Source of the DNA: Caulobacter sp.
GTDB taxonomy: Bacteria > Pseudomonadota > Alphaproteobacteria > Caulobacterales > Caulobacteraceae
Length of the DNA: 42,878 nucleotides
Reading direction: 5' to 3'
NCBI GenBank assembly: GCA_017744495.1
Contig: JAGIBE010000250.1
Coordinates: 1-42,878 of the forward strand
Below the pieces are notes generated by a model that was given only the letters and a program-made list of their open reading frames with translations, made no database searches and was not told where the DNA came from. Positions 35,945 through 42,878 of this stretch are shown in pieces; positions within the stretch are counted from its first letter, which is position 1; each line of letters opens with the position of its first letter. Both the position numbers and the translations under genes were made by a program.

Positions 35945-36682
35945 ATGTCCAACGACGTCACGCCTCGCCTGTCGCTGCCCTTCGTGGCCGCCGGCCAGGC
36001 CCAGAAGCACATCACCGTCAACGAGGCCCTCGGCAAGCTGGACGGCATCGTCCAACTGGCCGTGCACAGCCGCACGACCGCCGCCCAGCCGGCCTCGCCG
36101 GTCGACGGGGCGATGCATATCCTGCCCGCCGGGGCGACCGGTTCCGCCTGGCTGGGCCTTGCCGCCGGCCTCCTGGCGCGGTTCGTCGACGGCGCCTGGG
36201 AAACCCTGATTCCCAAGGCTGGCTGGCTGGCCTGGATCATCGACGAGGGCTTGGCTTTGATCCACGACGGCGACAATTGGACGCCGCTGTCCTCGACCTT
36301 CAAGGCTCTGACCGCCGCCCGCTCGCCATTCCTGGCCGGTACCCGCTTCGAGATCCTCGAACAGGAGCTGACCCTGTCGGGCGCCTCAGTGGCCACCACG
36401 GTCGCCATCCCGAACCGCGCCGTCGTGCTGGGCGTCTCGACCCGCACCAGCGTCGCGATCACCGGGGCGACGTCCTACAGCTGCGGCGTGTCGGGCGACG
36501 CGGCCAAGTTCGGCTCTTCGCTGGGCGTAGCCAAGAACGCCAGCAATGTCGGAGTGATCGGTCCGACCGCCTACTACGCCGACACGCCGGTGGTGATCAC
36601 CGCCGCGGGCGGTTCCTTCACCGGCGGCAAGGTCCGGGTCTCGATCCACGCGATGCGGTTCGACGCCCCGGCTGCGGTGTAA
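35945..36682 (+). CDS. DUF2793 domain protein (phage/GTA spike-like)
   Basis: This is a 245-residue protein with DUF2793 in the first half: LSLPFVAAGQAQKHITVNEA, LGKLDGIVQLAVHSRTTAAQ and LAAGLLARFVDGAWETLIPK. The second half is a small beta-rich domain (ILEQELTLSGASVATTVAIP; TPVVITAAGGSFTGGKVRVS). DUF2793 is known from alphaproteobacterial phage and gene-transfer-agent surface proteins; whether it is structural or captured is unknown. No other phage or GTA genes are in the window. AGGAGG seven bases before ATG 35945 fixes the start. A hairpin terminator follows directly. Confidence 0.85.
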   Translation: MSNDVTPRLSLPFVAAGQAQKHITVNEALGKLDGIVQLAVHSRTTAAQPASPVDGAMHILPAGATGSAWLGLAAGLLARFVDGAWETLIPKAGWLAWIIDEGLALIHDGDNWTPLSSTFKALTAARSPFLAGTRFEILEQELTLSGASVATTVAIPNRAVVLGVSTRTSVAITGATSYSCGVSGDAAKFGSSLGVAKNASNVGVIGPTAYYADTPVVITAAGGSFTGGKVRVSIHAMRFDAPAAV

Positions 36683-36683
36683 A

Positions 36684-36705
36684 GGCTGCGGTCTAGGGCC
36701 GCAGC
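36684..36705 (+). terminator. Terminator hairpin after the DUF2793 gene
   Basis: GCTGCGG (36685-36691) and CCGCAGC (36699-36705) form a perfect 7-bp stem with a 7-nt loop, starting two bases after the stop codon. No U tract follows. It insulates the DUF2793 gene from the riboswitch transcript that starts downstream. Confidence 0.55.
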
Positions 36706-36709
36706 AAGG

Positions 36710-36738
36710 TTGACCCCGCCCGCCCATGCCGCTACGTA
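36710..36738 (+). promoter_or_regulatory. Housekeeping promoter driving the riboswitch leader
   Basis: TTGACCC (36710-36716) and GCTACGTA (36731-36738) fit the Caulobacter housekeeping pattern TTGACGS-N10-14-GCTANAWC with a 14-base spacer. Transcription would begin near 36743, exactly at the 5' end of the predicted riboswitch. The positional agreement is the best support; the -10 match is only partial. Confidence 0.5.
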
Positions 36739-36742
36739 CCCG

Positions 36743-36875
36743 CCACCTTTGGGGAGTAGCCGCCCGCACCTATCAGCGGGGCCCGCCGTCAACACACTTG
36801 CTTCCTCCTTTCTTCAGAGGGGGGCATGGCGCGGGCGAAGGAAGCGAAGAGACGCTTCCGCGGCGAGACCAATGG
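36743..36875 (+). promoter_or_regulatory. yybP-ykoY Mn2+-sensing riboswitch aptamer
   Basis: The family's invariant parts occur in order. P1 5' strand ends TTGG; L1 is GGGGAGTAGC (36751-36760); a P2 hairpin is CCCGC/GCGGG (36763-36780). GTCAACA (36788-36794) follows, then a hairpin GGAAGCG/CGCTTCC (36840-36859). Last come the L3 loop GCGAGACC and the P1 3' strand CCAATGG (36869-36875). In known structures Mn2+ binds between L1 and L3 and stabilises P1. The gene downstream is a UPF0016 exporter, a recognised target of this riboswitch class. Confidence 0.88.
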
Positions 36876-36920
36876 CGTCGGTTTCCGTTCCGGGCTGGGC
36901 GGGGTCTCCGACGCTATTGG
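36869..36920 (+). promoter_or_regulatory. Expression-platform hairpin competing with P1
   Basis: CCAATGGCGTCGG (36869-36881) pairs with CCGACGCTATTGG (36908-36920) over 13 bp with one G-U. Its first seven bases are the 3' strand of riboswitch P1, so the two structures exclude each other. It lies 31 bases before the exporter ATG. It could act as an attenuator in the absence of Mn2+; there is no U tract, so a translational or Rho-dependent mode is possible. Confidence 0.65.
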
Positions 36921-36950
36921 CGTGCGCTCGGCCCGGATGGTGTTTTCGAT

Positions 36951-37520
36951 ATGGAATCCATGCTCGTTTCGGCCCTCGTGGTGGCCATCGCCGAGATCGG
37001 CGACAAGACCCAGCTGCTGGCCATTATCCTGGCCACCCGCTTCAAGAAGCCCGTGCCGATCATTCTGGGCATCCTGACCGCCACCCTGGCTAACCACGCC
37101 CTGGCGGCCCTGGTCGGCTCGGAAGCCTCGCGCTTCCTGGACGGCGCCTGGTTCCGCTGGGCCATCGCCATCTCGTTCATCGCCATGGCCGCCTGGGCCC
37201 TGATCCCCGACAAGGCTGACGACGACATGCCGGGCGGCGCGAGCCGCTACGGCGTCTTCCTGACCACCACCATCGCGTTCTTCCTGGTCGAGATGGGCGA
37301 CAAGACCCAGATCGCCACGGTCGCCCTGGGCGCGCGCTTCCACAACGTGCTGCTGGTCGCGGCCGGCACCACCCTGGGCATGATGGCCGCCAACATTCCG
37401 GCCGTGTACCTGGGTGAGGCGGCGACCAAGATCGTGCCCCTGAAGTACGTCCGCCTGGGCGCGGCGCTGATCTTCCTGGGCCTCGGCGTCTGGGCCGGGA
37501 TCGAGGCCTTCAAGGGCTAA
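36951..37520 (+). CDS. TMEM165/GDT1 (UPF0016) family Mn2+/Ca2+ exporter
   Basis: This is a 189-residue, six-segment inner-membrane cation exporter. Both copies of the family motif E-x-G-D-K/R-T are present: VVAIAEIGDKTQLLAIILAT near the N-terminus and FLVEMGDKTQIATVALGARF in the second half. A short hydrophilic loop (PDKADDDMPGGASR) divides the halves. Bacterial members (MneA type) export manganese. The riboswitch upstream supports that role here: high Mn2+ should switch expression on. The start is ATG 36951 (or 36960), after the riboswitch; the frame is open back through the RNA but that part is not protein-like. Confidence 0.94.
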   Translation: MESMLVSALVVAIAEIGDKTQLLAIILATRFKKPVPIILGILTATLANHALAALVGSEASRFLDGAWFRWAIAISFIAMAAWALIPDKADDDMPGGASRYGVFLTTTIAFFLVEMGDKTQIATVALGARFHNVLLVAAGTTLGMMAANIPAVYLGEAATKIVPLKYVRLGAALIFLGLGVWAGIEAFKG

Positions 37521-37588
37521 GGATACTCGTCGCAACCGAAGTCGCGTCATCCCCGTTCTCCCGCATCTGAATGTGGGAGGATGGGAAG

Positions 37589-38218
37589 ATGAGCGACCTG
37601 TCGCCATCGGAATTTCATGAAGACGTCTACGCGCACCCGCTGATCTCGTGGGGCGCGGTGTTCGCCGGCGTGGCGGTGGCCATCGCGCTGGGGGCCTTGC
37701 TCAACCTGCTGGGCCTGGCCATCGGCGCGACGGCGGCCAACCCGTGGACCATGGACAGCGGCGACGCCAAGGCCCTGACGGTGGGCGGCGGCCTGTGGGT
37801 GGCGTTCTCCAACGCCGTGGCTCTGCAGGTCGGCGCCTTCATCGCCGCCCGCGCCGCCAAGTATCCGGACCATCACAAGGGTCTGTTCCAAGGCCTGGCC
37901 GTTTGGGGCGTCGCCTTCGTCCTGGCCTTCGCGGGCTTGGGAACCAGCGTCGGCGGACTCCTGCACGGCGGCGACACGGCCGCCACGGCCTATGCGACGG
38001 CGGCCGACGAGGCCTCTGGTCCGGATGGTCAAGTCAGCGAAGCCGACGCCAAGGCCGCGACCGAGCAGGCCGCGGACGTCACCGCCAGCCTGGCCTGGTG
38101 GGGCGTGGCGACCATGGTGCTGGGCGCGATCGGCGCCGTCGCCGGCGGCCGCCTCGGCGCCCGTCACCCGACCTGGCATCGGCGCGCCCGCGTCGTAATC
38201 CCCGCCACCAGCGTCTAG
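37589..38218 (+). CDS. Membrane protein of unknown function
   Basis: This is a 209-residue Ala/Gly-rich protein with about four membrane segments: about 19-46 (ISWGAVFAGVAVAIALGALL), 67-88, 101-122 and 170-190. A hydrophilic, Ala/Glu/Asp-rich loop separates segments three and four. No family was recognised beyond a general resemblance to stress-related envelope proteins. ATG 37589 follows GGGAGGATGGGAAG. GCAAC-N17-CGTT at 37532-37557 is a near match to the general-stress sigma-T/EcfG promoter (GGAAC-N18-CGTT), too weak to call. The 25-residue peptide gene follows after nine bases. Confidence 0.75.
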   Translation: MSDLSPSEFHEDVYAHPLISWGAVFAGVAVAIALGALLNLLGLAIGATAANPWTMDSGDAKALTVGGGLWVAFSNAVALQVGAFIAARAAKYPDHHKGLFQGLAVWGVAFVLAFAGLGTSVGGLLHGGDTAATAYATAADEASGPDGQVSEADAKAATEQAADVTASLAWWGVATMVLGAIGAVAGGRLGARHPTWHRRARVVIPATSV

Positions 38219-38227
38219 GAGGCTGAG

Positions 38228-38305
38228 ATGAAGGGTATTTTCCTCTGGCTGCTGGGCATTCCGCTGCCGATCATCCTGCTGCTGTATCTGTTCCACGTGC
38301 TTTGA
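38228..38305 (+). CDS. 25-residue hydrophobic membrane peptide
   Basis: The small open frame encodes 25 residues, starting MKGIFLWLLGIPLPIILLLY and ending LFHVL: one membrane-spanning helix with a central G-I-P-L-P kink, a single N-terminal Lys and a C-terminal His. AGGAGG lies five bases before ATG, a near-ideal ribosome site. It begins nine bases after the preceding membrane-protein gene, so the two are probably one transcript, closed by the hairpin at 38314-38342. Function is unknown; a subunit or modulator of the larger membrane protein is a reasonable guess. Similar M-K-G-I-x-x-W peptides occur in other proteobacteria as far as I recall. Confidence 0.7.
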   Translation: MKGIFLWLLGIPLPIILLLYLFHVL

Positions 38306-38313
38306 CGTGACAG

Positions 38314-38342
38314 GGCCCGCCCGCCCTTGATGCGGGCGGGCC
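38314..38342 (+). terminator. Terminator-like GC hairpin
   Basis: GGCCCGCCCGC (38314-38324) and GCGGGCGGGCC (38332-38342) form a perfect 11-bp stem with a 7-nt loop, eight bases past the peptide stop. It lacks a U tract, as many terminators in GC-rich alphaproteobacteria do. It separates the membrane-protein operon from the oxoprolinase gene. Confidence 0.65.
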
Positions 38343-38384
38343 TCAGCGCCAAAAGGGTTTCCGCAAGCAGGAGCCCTTCGACAC

Positions 38385-41300
38385 ATGACCGACCGCGGCT
38401 GGGAGTTCTGGATCGATCGCGGCGGCACGTTCACCGACATCGTCGCGCGGCGTCCGGACGGGACCCTGCTGACCCACAAGCTGCTGTCGGAAAACCCAGA
38501 GCAATACGACGACGCGGCCGTGGCCGGCGTGCGGGCCCTGCTGGAAGGCGAGGCCGCTATCGACGCGGTCAAGATGGGCACGACCGTCGCCACCAACGCC
38601 CTGCTGGAACGCCAGGGCGAACCCACCGTCCTGGCGATCACCCAGGGCCACGCCGACGCCCTGCGCATCGGCTACCAGGCCCGGCCCAAGCTGTTCGACC
38701 GCCGCATCGTCAAGCCCGAGGCCCTCTACACCCGCGTGGTCGAGATCGATGAGCGGATCAGCGTCGAGGGGCAGGTGCTGCGTCCGCTGGACGAGGCGGC
38801 GGCCCGCGCCGGCTTGCAAGCGGCTTTCGACGACGGCTTTAGCGCCGTGGCGATCGTGTTGCTGCACGGCTTCCGTTTCACCGACCACGAGGCGCGGGTG
38901 GCGGCGATCGCCCGCGAGGTCGGCTTCACCCAGGTGTCGGTCAGCCACGAGGTCAGCCCGCTGATGAAGCTGGTCGGGCGGGGCGATACCACGGTGGTCG
39001 ACGCCTACCTGTCGCCGATCCTGCGGCGCTATGTCGACAAGGTGGCTGACGCCTTGGGGCAGGACACGCGGCTGCTGTTCATGCAGTCGAACGGAGGCCT
39101 GACCGACGCCCGCGCCTTCCGGGGCAAGGACGCGATCCTGTCGGGACCCGCCGGCGGGGTGGTCGGCATGGCCAAGACCGCCGCCCAGGCCGGGTTCGAC
39201 CGGGTGATCGGCTTCGACATGGGCGGCACCTCGACCGACGTCTGCCACTTCGCCGGCGAGTACGAGCGGGCCTACGAGACGGTGGTGGCCGGGGTGCGGA
39301 TGCGCGCGCCGATGATGAACATCCATACCGTGGCGGCGGGCGGCGGCTCGATCTGCTCGTTCGACGGCGCGCGGTTCCGAGTGGGCCCGGCCTCGGCCGG
39401 CGCCAATCCGGGTCCGGCCTGCTACCGGCGCGGCGGGCCGCTGACGGTGACCGACTGCAACGTGATGCTGGGCAAGCTGTCGCCCGACTTCTTCCCGGCG
39501 GTGTTCGGGCCGAACGCCGACCAGCCGCTGGACCGCGACGTGGTCGTCGCCAAGTTCGAGGCTCTGGTCGGCGAGATCGAAGCCGCTACCGACAAGGCCA
39601 TGAGCCCGGCCGAGATCGCTGAGGGCTTCGTGACCATCGCCGTGGAAAACATGGCCAAGGCCGTGCGGCAGATCTCGATCCAGCGCGGCTACGACGTCAC
39701 CCGCTACGTCCTGGCCTGCTTCGGCGGGGCGGGCGGCCAGCACGCCTGCCTGGTGGCCGACGCCCTGGGCATGACGAAGGTGATGATCCACCCGTTCGCC
39801 GGGGTGCTGAGCGCCTACGGCATGGGCCTGGCCGACCTGCGGACCCTGCGTGAGGCGACGGTCGAACGGCCCCTGGTCGAGGCGGCGGACCTGCCCGAAC
39901 GCGCCGCCGCCCTGGCCTCGGAAGCCGAAGCGGCCCAGCGCGCCCAGGACGTGCCGCTGGAGCGGGTCGAGACGGTCGCCAGCCTGCTGGTCAAATACGC
40001 CGGGACCGATACCCCGCTACGCGTGCCGTTCGGCGAGCCAGACGCCGTGCGGGCGGCGTTCGAGATCCTGCATCAACGGCGCTTCGGCTTCGTCTCGCCG
40101 AGCACGGCGCTTGTTGTCGAGGCCTTGGCGGTCGAGGCGATTGGACACACCGACGCGGGAGACGCACCCGACCTCGGTTCTGGCGCTCAAGCGGAGCCCA
40201 AACCCCTAGCGACCCTGACCGTCCGCATGGCCGGCGCCGAGCGTGCCGCGCCGGTGTTCGACCGCGCGACCCTGCCGATCGGCGCCGCCGTGGCCGGTCC
40301 CGCCATCATCCGCGAAGCCACCGGCACCACGGTGATCGAGCCCGGCTGGCGAGCCACAGTTGATCCGCATCTGAACCTGATCCTCGAGCGCGTCGTGGCC
40401 CTGCCCAAGCGCCAGGTGGCCGGGACCAAGGCCGATCCGGTGATGCTGGAGGTGTTCAACAACCTCTTCATGGCCGTGGCCGAGGAGATGGGTTTCGCCC
40501 TGCAGAACACCGCCTATTCGGTCAATATCAAGGAGCGGCTGGACTTCTCCTGCGCCCTGTTCGACCGCGACGGGAACCTGATCGCCAACGCCCCGCACAT
40601 GCCGGTGCACCTGGGCTCGATGGGCGACAGCGTGCGGGCTATCCGCGACGGGCGGCTGCATGACGGCCGGGGCTTGAGGCCCGGCGATGTTTACATGCTC
40701 AACGCCCCCTACAACGGCGGCACCCACCTGCCGGACGTGACCGTGGTCATGCCGGTGTTCGACACGGCGGGCGCGTTGACCTTCTATGTCGCCGCGCGCG
40801 GACACCAAGGCGATATCGGCGGGATCACCCCCGGCTCGATGCCGCCCAACAGCCGCACGGTCGAGGAAGAGGGGGTGCTGATCGAGAACTTCCTGCTGGT
40901 CGAGGGCGGGCGGTTCCTGGAGGCCGAGGTGCGGGCTCTGCTGGCCTCTGGAAGGTGGCCGGCCCGCAATCCCGACCAGAACATCGGTGACCTCAAGGCC
41001 CAGGTGGCGGCCTGCGCGCGCGGCGCCGAGGCCCTGACCGGCATGGTCGCCGAGTTCGGCCAGAACGTGGTCGAGGCCTATATGGCCCATGTCCAGGACA
41101 ACGCCGAGGAGGCCGTGCGGCGGGTGCTGGCCAGGCTGTCGGACGGCGAATTCGCCTACGAGCTGGACGACGGCGCCGTGGTGAAGGTGGCGATCACGGT
41201 CGATCGCGCGGCGCGCACCGCTCGGGTCGATTTCACGGGGACTAGCGATCAAGTCCCGACCAACTTCAACGCCCCCGCTTCGATCTGCCGGGCGGCGGCG

Positions 41301-41966
41301 CTGTATGTGTTCCGCACGCTGGTCGATGACGAGATCCCGATGAACGACGGCTGCCTGCGGCCGGTCGAACTGGTGATCCCCGAGGGCTCGATGCTGCGGC
41401 CGCGCTACCCGGCGGCGGTGGTGGCCGGCAATGTCGAGACCAGCCAGGTCGTGGTCGACGCCCTATACGGCGCCATGGGCGTGATGGCGGCGGCCCAGGG
41501 GACGATGAACAACTTCACCTTCGGCGACGACCGACGGCAGTACTACGAGACCATCTGCGGCGGGGCCGGGGCGGGGCCGGACTTCGACGGCGCCGACGCG
41601 GTGCAGACGCACATGACCAACAGCCGCCTGACCGATCCGGAGGTGCTGGAGAGTCGCTATCCAGTGCTGGTCGAGGCGTTCTCGATCCGGCGAGGCTCGG
41701 GCGGGCAGGGCGCGCATCGCGGCGGCGACGGTGTGGTGCGCCGGATCGGCTTCCGCGAGCCGATGACGGCGACCCTGCTGTCGAACCGTCGGCGCGTGGC
41801 GCCGTTCGGCATGGCCGGCGGCGGCGAGGGCGCTCTGGGCAAGGCCCAGGTGGAGCGGGCCGACGGCGCGGTGGTCGTCCTGGGCGCGACGGACGCCGTG
41901 GAGGTCGCGGCGGGCGATGCGATCGTGATCGAGACGCCGGGCGGCGGGGGCTACGGCGCGCCGTAG
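38385..41966 (+). CDS. Fused hydantoinase A/B, 5-oxoprolinase-type
   Basis: This is a 1193-residue single-chain enzyme of the type that opens 5-oxoproline (or hydantoins) with ATP. HyuA N-terminal domain: [20 protein letters not shown] (DRGGTFTD phosphate loop). HyuA core: [56 protein letters not shown]. HyuB begins near residue 683: [76 protein letters not shown]. It ends with a Gly-rich [10 protein letters not shown] tail. Many bacteria carry A and B separately, so the fused eukaryote-like form fits glutathione/5-oxoproline salvage best. Substrate is not proven. It converges on an aldehyde dehydrogenase. Confidence 0.93.
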   Translation: MTDRGWEFWIDRGGTFTDIVARRPDGTLLTHKLLSENPEQYDDAAVAGVRALLEGEAAIDAVKMGTTVATNALLERQGEPTVLAITQGHADALRIGYQARPKLFDRRIVKPEALYTRVVEIDERISVEGQVLRPLDEAAARAGLQAAFDDGFSAVAIVLLHGFRFTDHEARVAAIAREVGFTQVSVSHEVSPLMKLVGRGDTTVVDAYLSPILRRYVDKVADALGQDTRLLFMQSNGGLTDARAFRGKDAILSGPAGGVVGMAKTAAQAGFDRVIGFDMGGTSTDVCHFAGEYERAYETVVAGVRMRAPMMNIHTVAAGGGSICSFDGARFRVGPASAGANPGPACYRRGGPLTVTDCNVMLGKLSPDFFPAVFGPNADQPLDRDVVVAKFEALVGEIEAATDKAMSPAEIAEGFVTIAVENMAKAVRQISIQRGYDVTRYVLACFGGAGGQHACLVADALGMTKVMIHPFAGVLSAYGMGLADLRTLREATVERPLVEAADLPERAAALASEAEAAQRAQDVPLERVETVASLLVKYAGTDTPLRVPFGEPDAVRAAFEILHQRRFGFVSPSTALVVEALAVEAIGHTDAGDAPDLGSGAQAEPKPLATLTVRMAGAERAAPVFDRATLPIGAAVAGPAIIREATGTTVIEPGWRATVDPHLNLILERVVALPKRQVAGTKADPVMLEVFNNLFMAVAEEMGFALQNTAYSVNIKERLDFSCALFDRDGNLIANAPHMPVHLGSMGDSVRAIRDGRLHDGRGLRPGDVYMLNAPYNGGTHLPDVTVVMPVFDTAGALTFYVAARGHQGDIGGITPGSMPPNSRTVEEEGVLIENFLLVEGGRFLEAEVRALLASGRWPARNPDQNIGDLKAQVAACARGAEALTGMVAEFGQNVVEAYMAHVQDNAEEAVRRVLARLSDGEFAYELDDGAVVKVAITVDRAARTARVDFTGTSDQVPTNFNAPASICRAAALYVFRTLVDDEIPMNDGCLRPVELVIPEGSMLRPRYPAAVVAGNVETSQVVVDALYGAMGVMAAAQGTMNNFTFGDDRRQYYETICGGAGAGPDFDGADAVQTHMTNSRLTDPEVLESRYPVLVEAFSIRRGSGGQGAHRGGDGVVRRIGFREPMTATLLSNRRRVAPFGMAGGGEGALGKAQVERADGAVVVLGATDAVEVAAGDAIVIETPGGGGYGAP

Positions 41967-41978
41967 CCCCCTCCAGCC

Positions 41979-42878
41979 TTAGGCCAGCACGACCTTCCCA
42001 TCCACCCGGCGGGCGATGCCCAACGGGTTGGCGTCCTGCAGCTCGGGCGGCAGCAGTGCGGCCGGCAGGTTCTGGTACGAGACCGGACGCAGGAAGCGGA
42101 AGATGGCCAGCGAGCCGACCGAGGTGGTGCGGCTGTCCGAGGTCGACGGGAACGGACCGCCGTGGACCATGGCGTGGCCCACCTCGACGCCGGTGCCGAA
42201 GCCGTTGACCAGCACGCGGCCGGCCTTCAGCTCTAGCGTCGGCAGCAGGGCGCGCGCGAGATCGGTGTCGGCCTCGTCCATGTGCACGGCGATGGTCAGC
42301 TGCCCTTCCAGGGCCGCCAGGACCTTCGTCAGCTCGGCCAGATCCTTGGAGCGGACCACCAGCGAGGCCGCGCCGAAGACTTCGTCCTGCAGGTGCGGCG
42401 TGGTCAGGAAGGTCCCGGCGTCGACCGCGAACAGAGTCGCGCGGCCTTGGCCGTGGCCGCCTTCCAGGCCGTGGGCGACTTCGGTGACGCCGGCGGTGTC
42501 GGCCAGGGCCTTCACGCCACCGGTGTACGCCTTGCAGATCCCAGGGGTCAGCATCTGGCCGGCCGGGGCCTTGGCGATGACTTCGGCGGTGGCCGCCAGG
42601 AAGGCGTCCAGCTCGGGCCCGTCGATGGCGAGGATCAGGCCGGGATTGGTGCAGAACTGGCCCGCGCCCTGGGTCAGGGCGGCGACGAACTCGGGCGCGA
42701 TCGCCGGGCCGCGCGCCTTCAGGGCGTTGGGCAGAAGCAGGACCGGATTGATGCTGCTCATCTCGGCGTAGAACGGGATCGGCTCGGGACGGCCCTGGGC
42801 GATGGCCGTCAGGGCCAGGCCCGCGCGGCGCGAACCGGTGAAGCCGGCGGCCTTGATGCGGGGATCGGCGACCAGGCC
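41979..42878 (-). CDS. Aldehyde dehydrogenase, NADP-type (partial, N-terminus missing)
   Basis: The frame is open to the right edge, so the N-terminal part lies outside; about 299 C-terminal residues are visible. The cofactor/catalytic region reads [20 protein letters not shown], then [20 protein letters not shown] (general-base Glu). The nucleophile Cys is in [20 protein letters not shown]. The later segments [20 protein letters not shown] and [20 protein letters not shown] are typical of the alpha-ketoglutaric semialdehyde dehydrogenase (2,5-dioxovalerate) branch, which ends oxidative pentose, glucarate or hydroxyproline breakdown. An internal ATG at 42761 is not the true start because homology continues upstream of it. 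Confidence 0.93.
   Translation of the reverse strand, partial: GLVADPRIKAAGFTGSRRAGLALTAIAQGRPEPIPFYAEMSSINPVLLLPNALKARGPAIAPEFVAALTQGAGQFCTNPGLILAIDGPELDAFLAATAEVIAKAPAGQMLTPGICKAYTGGVKALADTAGVTEVAHGLEGGHGQGRATLFAVDAGTFLTTPHLQDEVFGAASLVVRSKDLAELTKVLAALEGQLTIAVHMDEADTDLARALLPTLELKAGRVLVNGFGTGVEVGHAMVHGGPFPSTSDSRTTSVGSLAIFRFLRPVSYQNLPAALLPPELQDANPLGIARRVDGKVVLA

Noticed and set aside
37532..37557. Sigma-T/EcfG-like promoter (GCAAC-N17-CGTT) before the 209-residue membrane protein.
   Set aside because: One mismatch in the -35 and spacer one base short; noted in the gene entry only.

Overview
The window is high-GC alphaproteobacterial chromosome and almost certainly comes from Caulobacter. Supporting signs are the FljJ-type and FljK-type flagellins, a FlaEY-like protein, the Caulobacter form of SodC, an alphaproteobacterial LexA box (GTTC-N7-GTTC) ahead of ssb, GANTC (CcrM) sites in several leaders, and overlapping start/stop codons within operons. 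No tRNA, rRNA, CRISPR array, transposase or prophage module is visible. The content is mostly core genome with short intergenic repeats.

Layout. 1-3250 (minus): gyrA followed by coaD, which is cut by the left edge. 3373-4826: periplasmic sodC converging on a DMT-type exporter across a perfect 19-bp inverted repeat. 4839-8924: a divergent biotin locus, bioA against bioF-bioD plus a coupled Gfo/Idh/MocA oxidoreductase. 8921-10617: an AraC-type regulator divergent from a multi-pass membrane protein. 10576-13569 (minus): a two-gene envelope cassette, then SOS-regulated ssb, then a fatty-acid desaturase. 13648-19462 (minus): a flagellar filament locus with a FljK-like flagellin, FlaG, a FljJ-like flagellin, a PseH/FlmH-like acetyltransferase and FlaEY. 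19748-22937: an unknown small protein, a WYL regulator, an alpha/beta hydrolase and a DUF2975/HTH pair. 22996-27029: topoisomerase IB divergent from rlmJ-chrA, then a membrane-anchored helix-hairpin-helix protein. 27219-34685: propionyl/methylmalonyl-CoA metabolism (meaB and the mutA-mutB mutase operon) enclosing a YbjQ protein, two tandem DUF4112 membrane proteins, a small membrane protein and a GST-like protein. 34846-38305: nitronate monooxygenase, a DUF2793 protein, a TMEM165/UPF0016 manganese exporter under a yybP-ykoY riboswitch, a membrane protein and a 25-residue membrane peptide. 38385-42878: a fused 5-oxoprolinase/hydantoinase converging on an aldehyde dehydrogenase cut by the right edge.

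The most interesting points are: (1) a complete-looking Mn2+ riboswitch whose P1 strand is shared with a 13-bp competing hairpin upstream of the exporter; (2) GyrA carrying Ala and Phe at the two main quinolone-resistance positions; (3) a FlaEY protein that reads as a filament/cap-like protein with an inserted beta-propeller; (4) a LexA box at ssb; (5) two structured intergenic repeat elements; (6) a MutA subunit lacking the usual C-terminal cobalamin-like domain; and (7) a 25-residue membrane peptide with a strong ribosome binding site.
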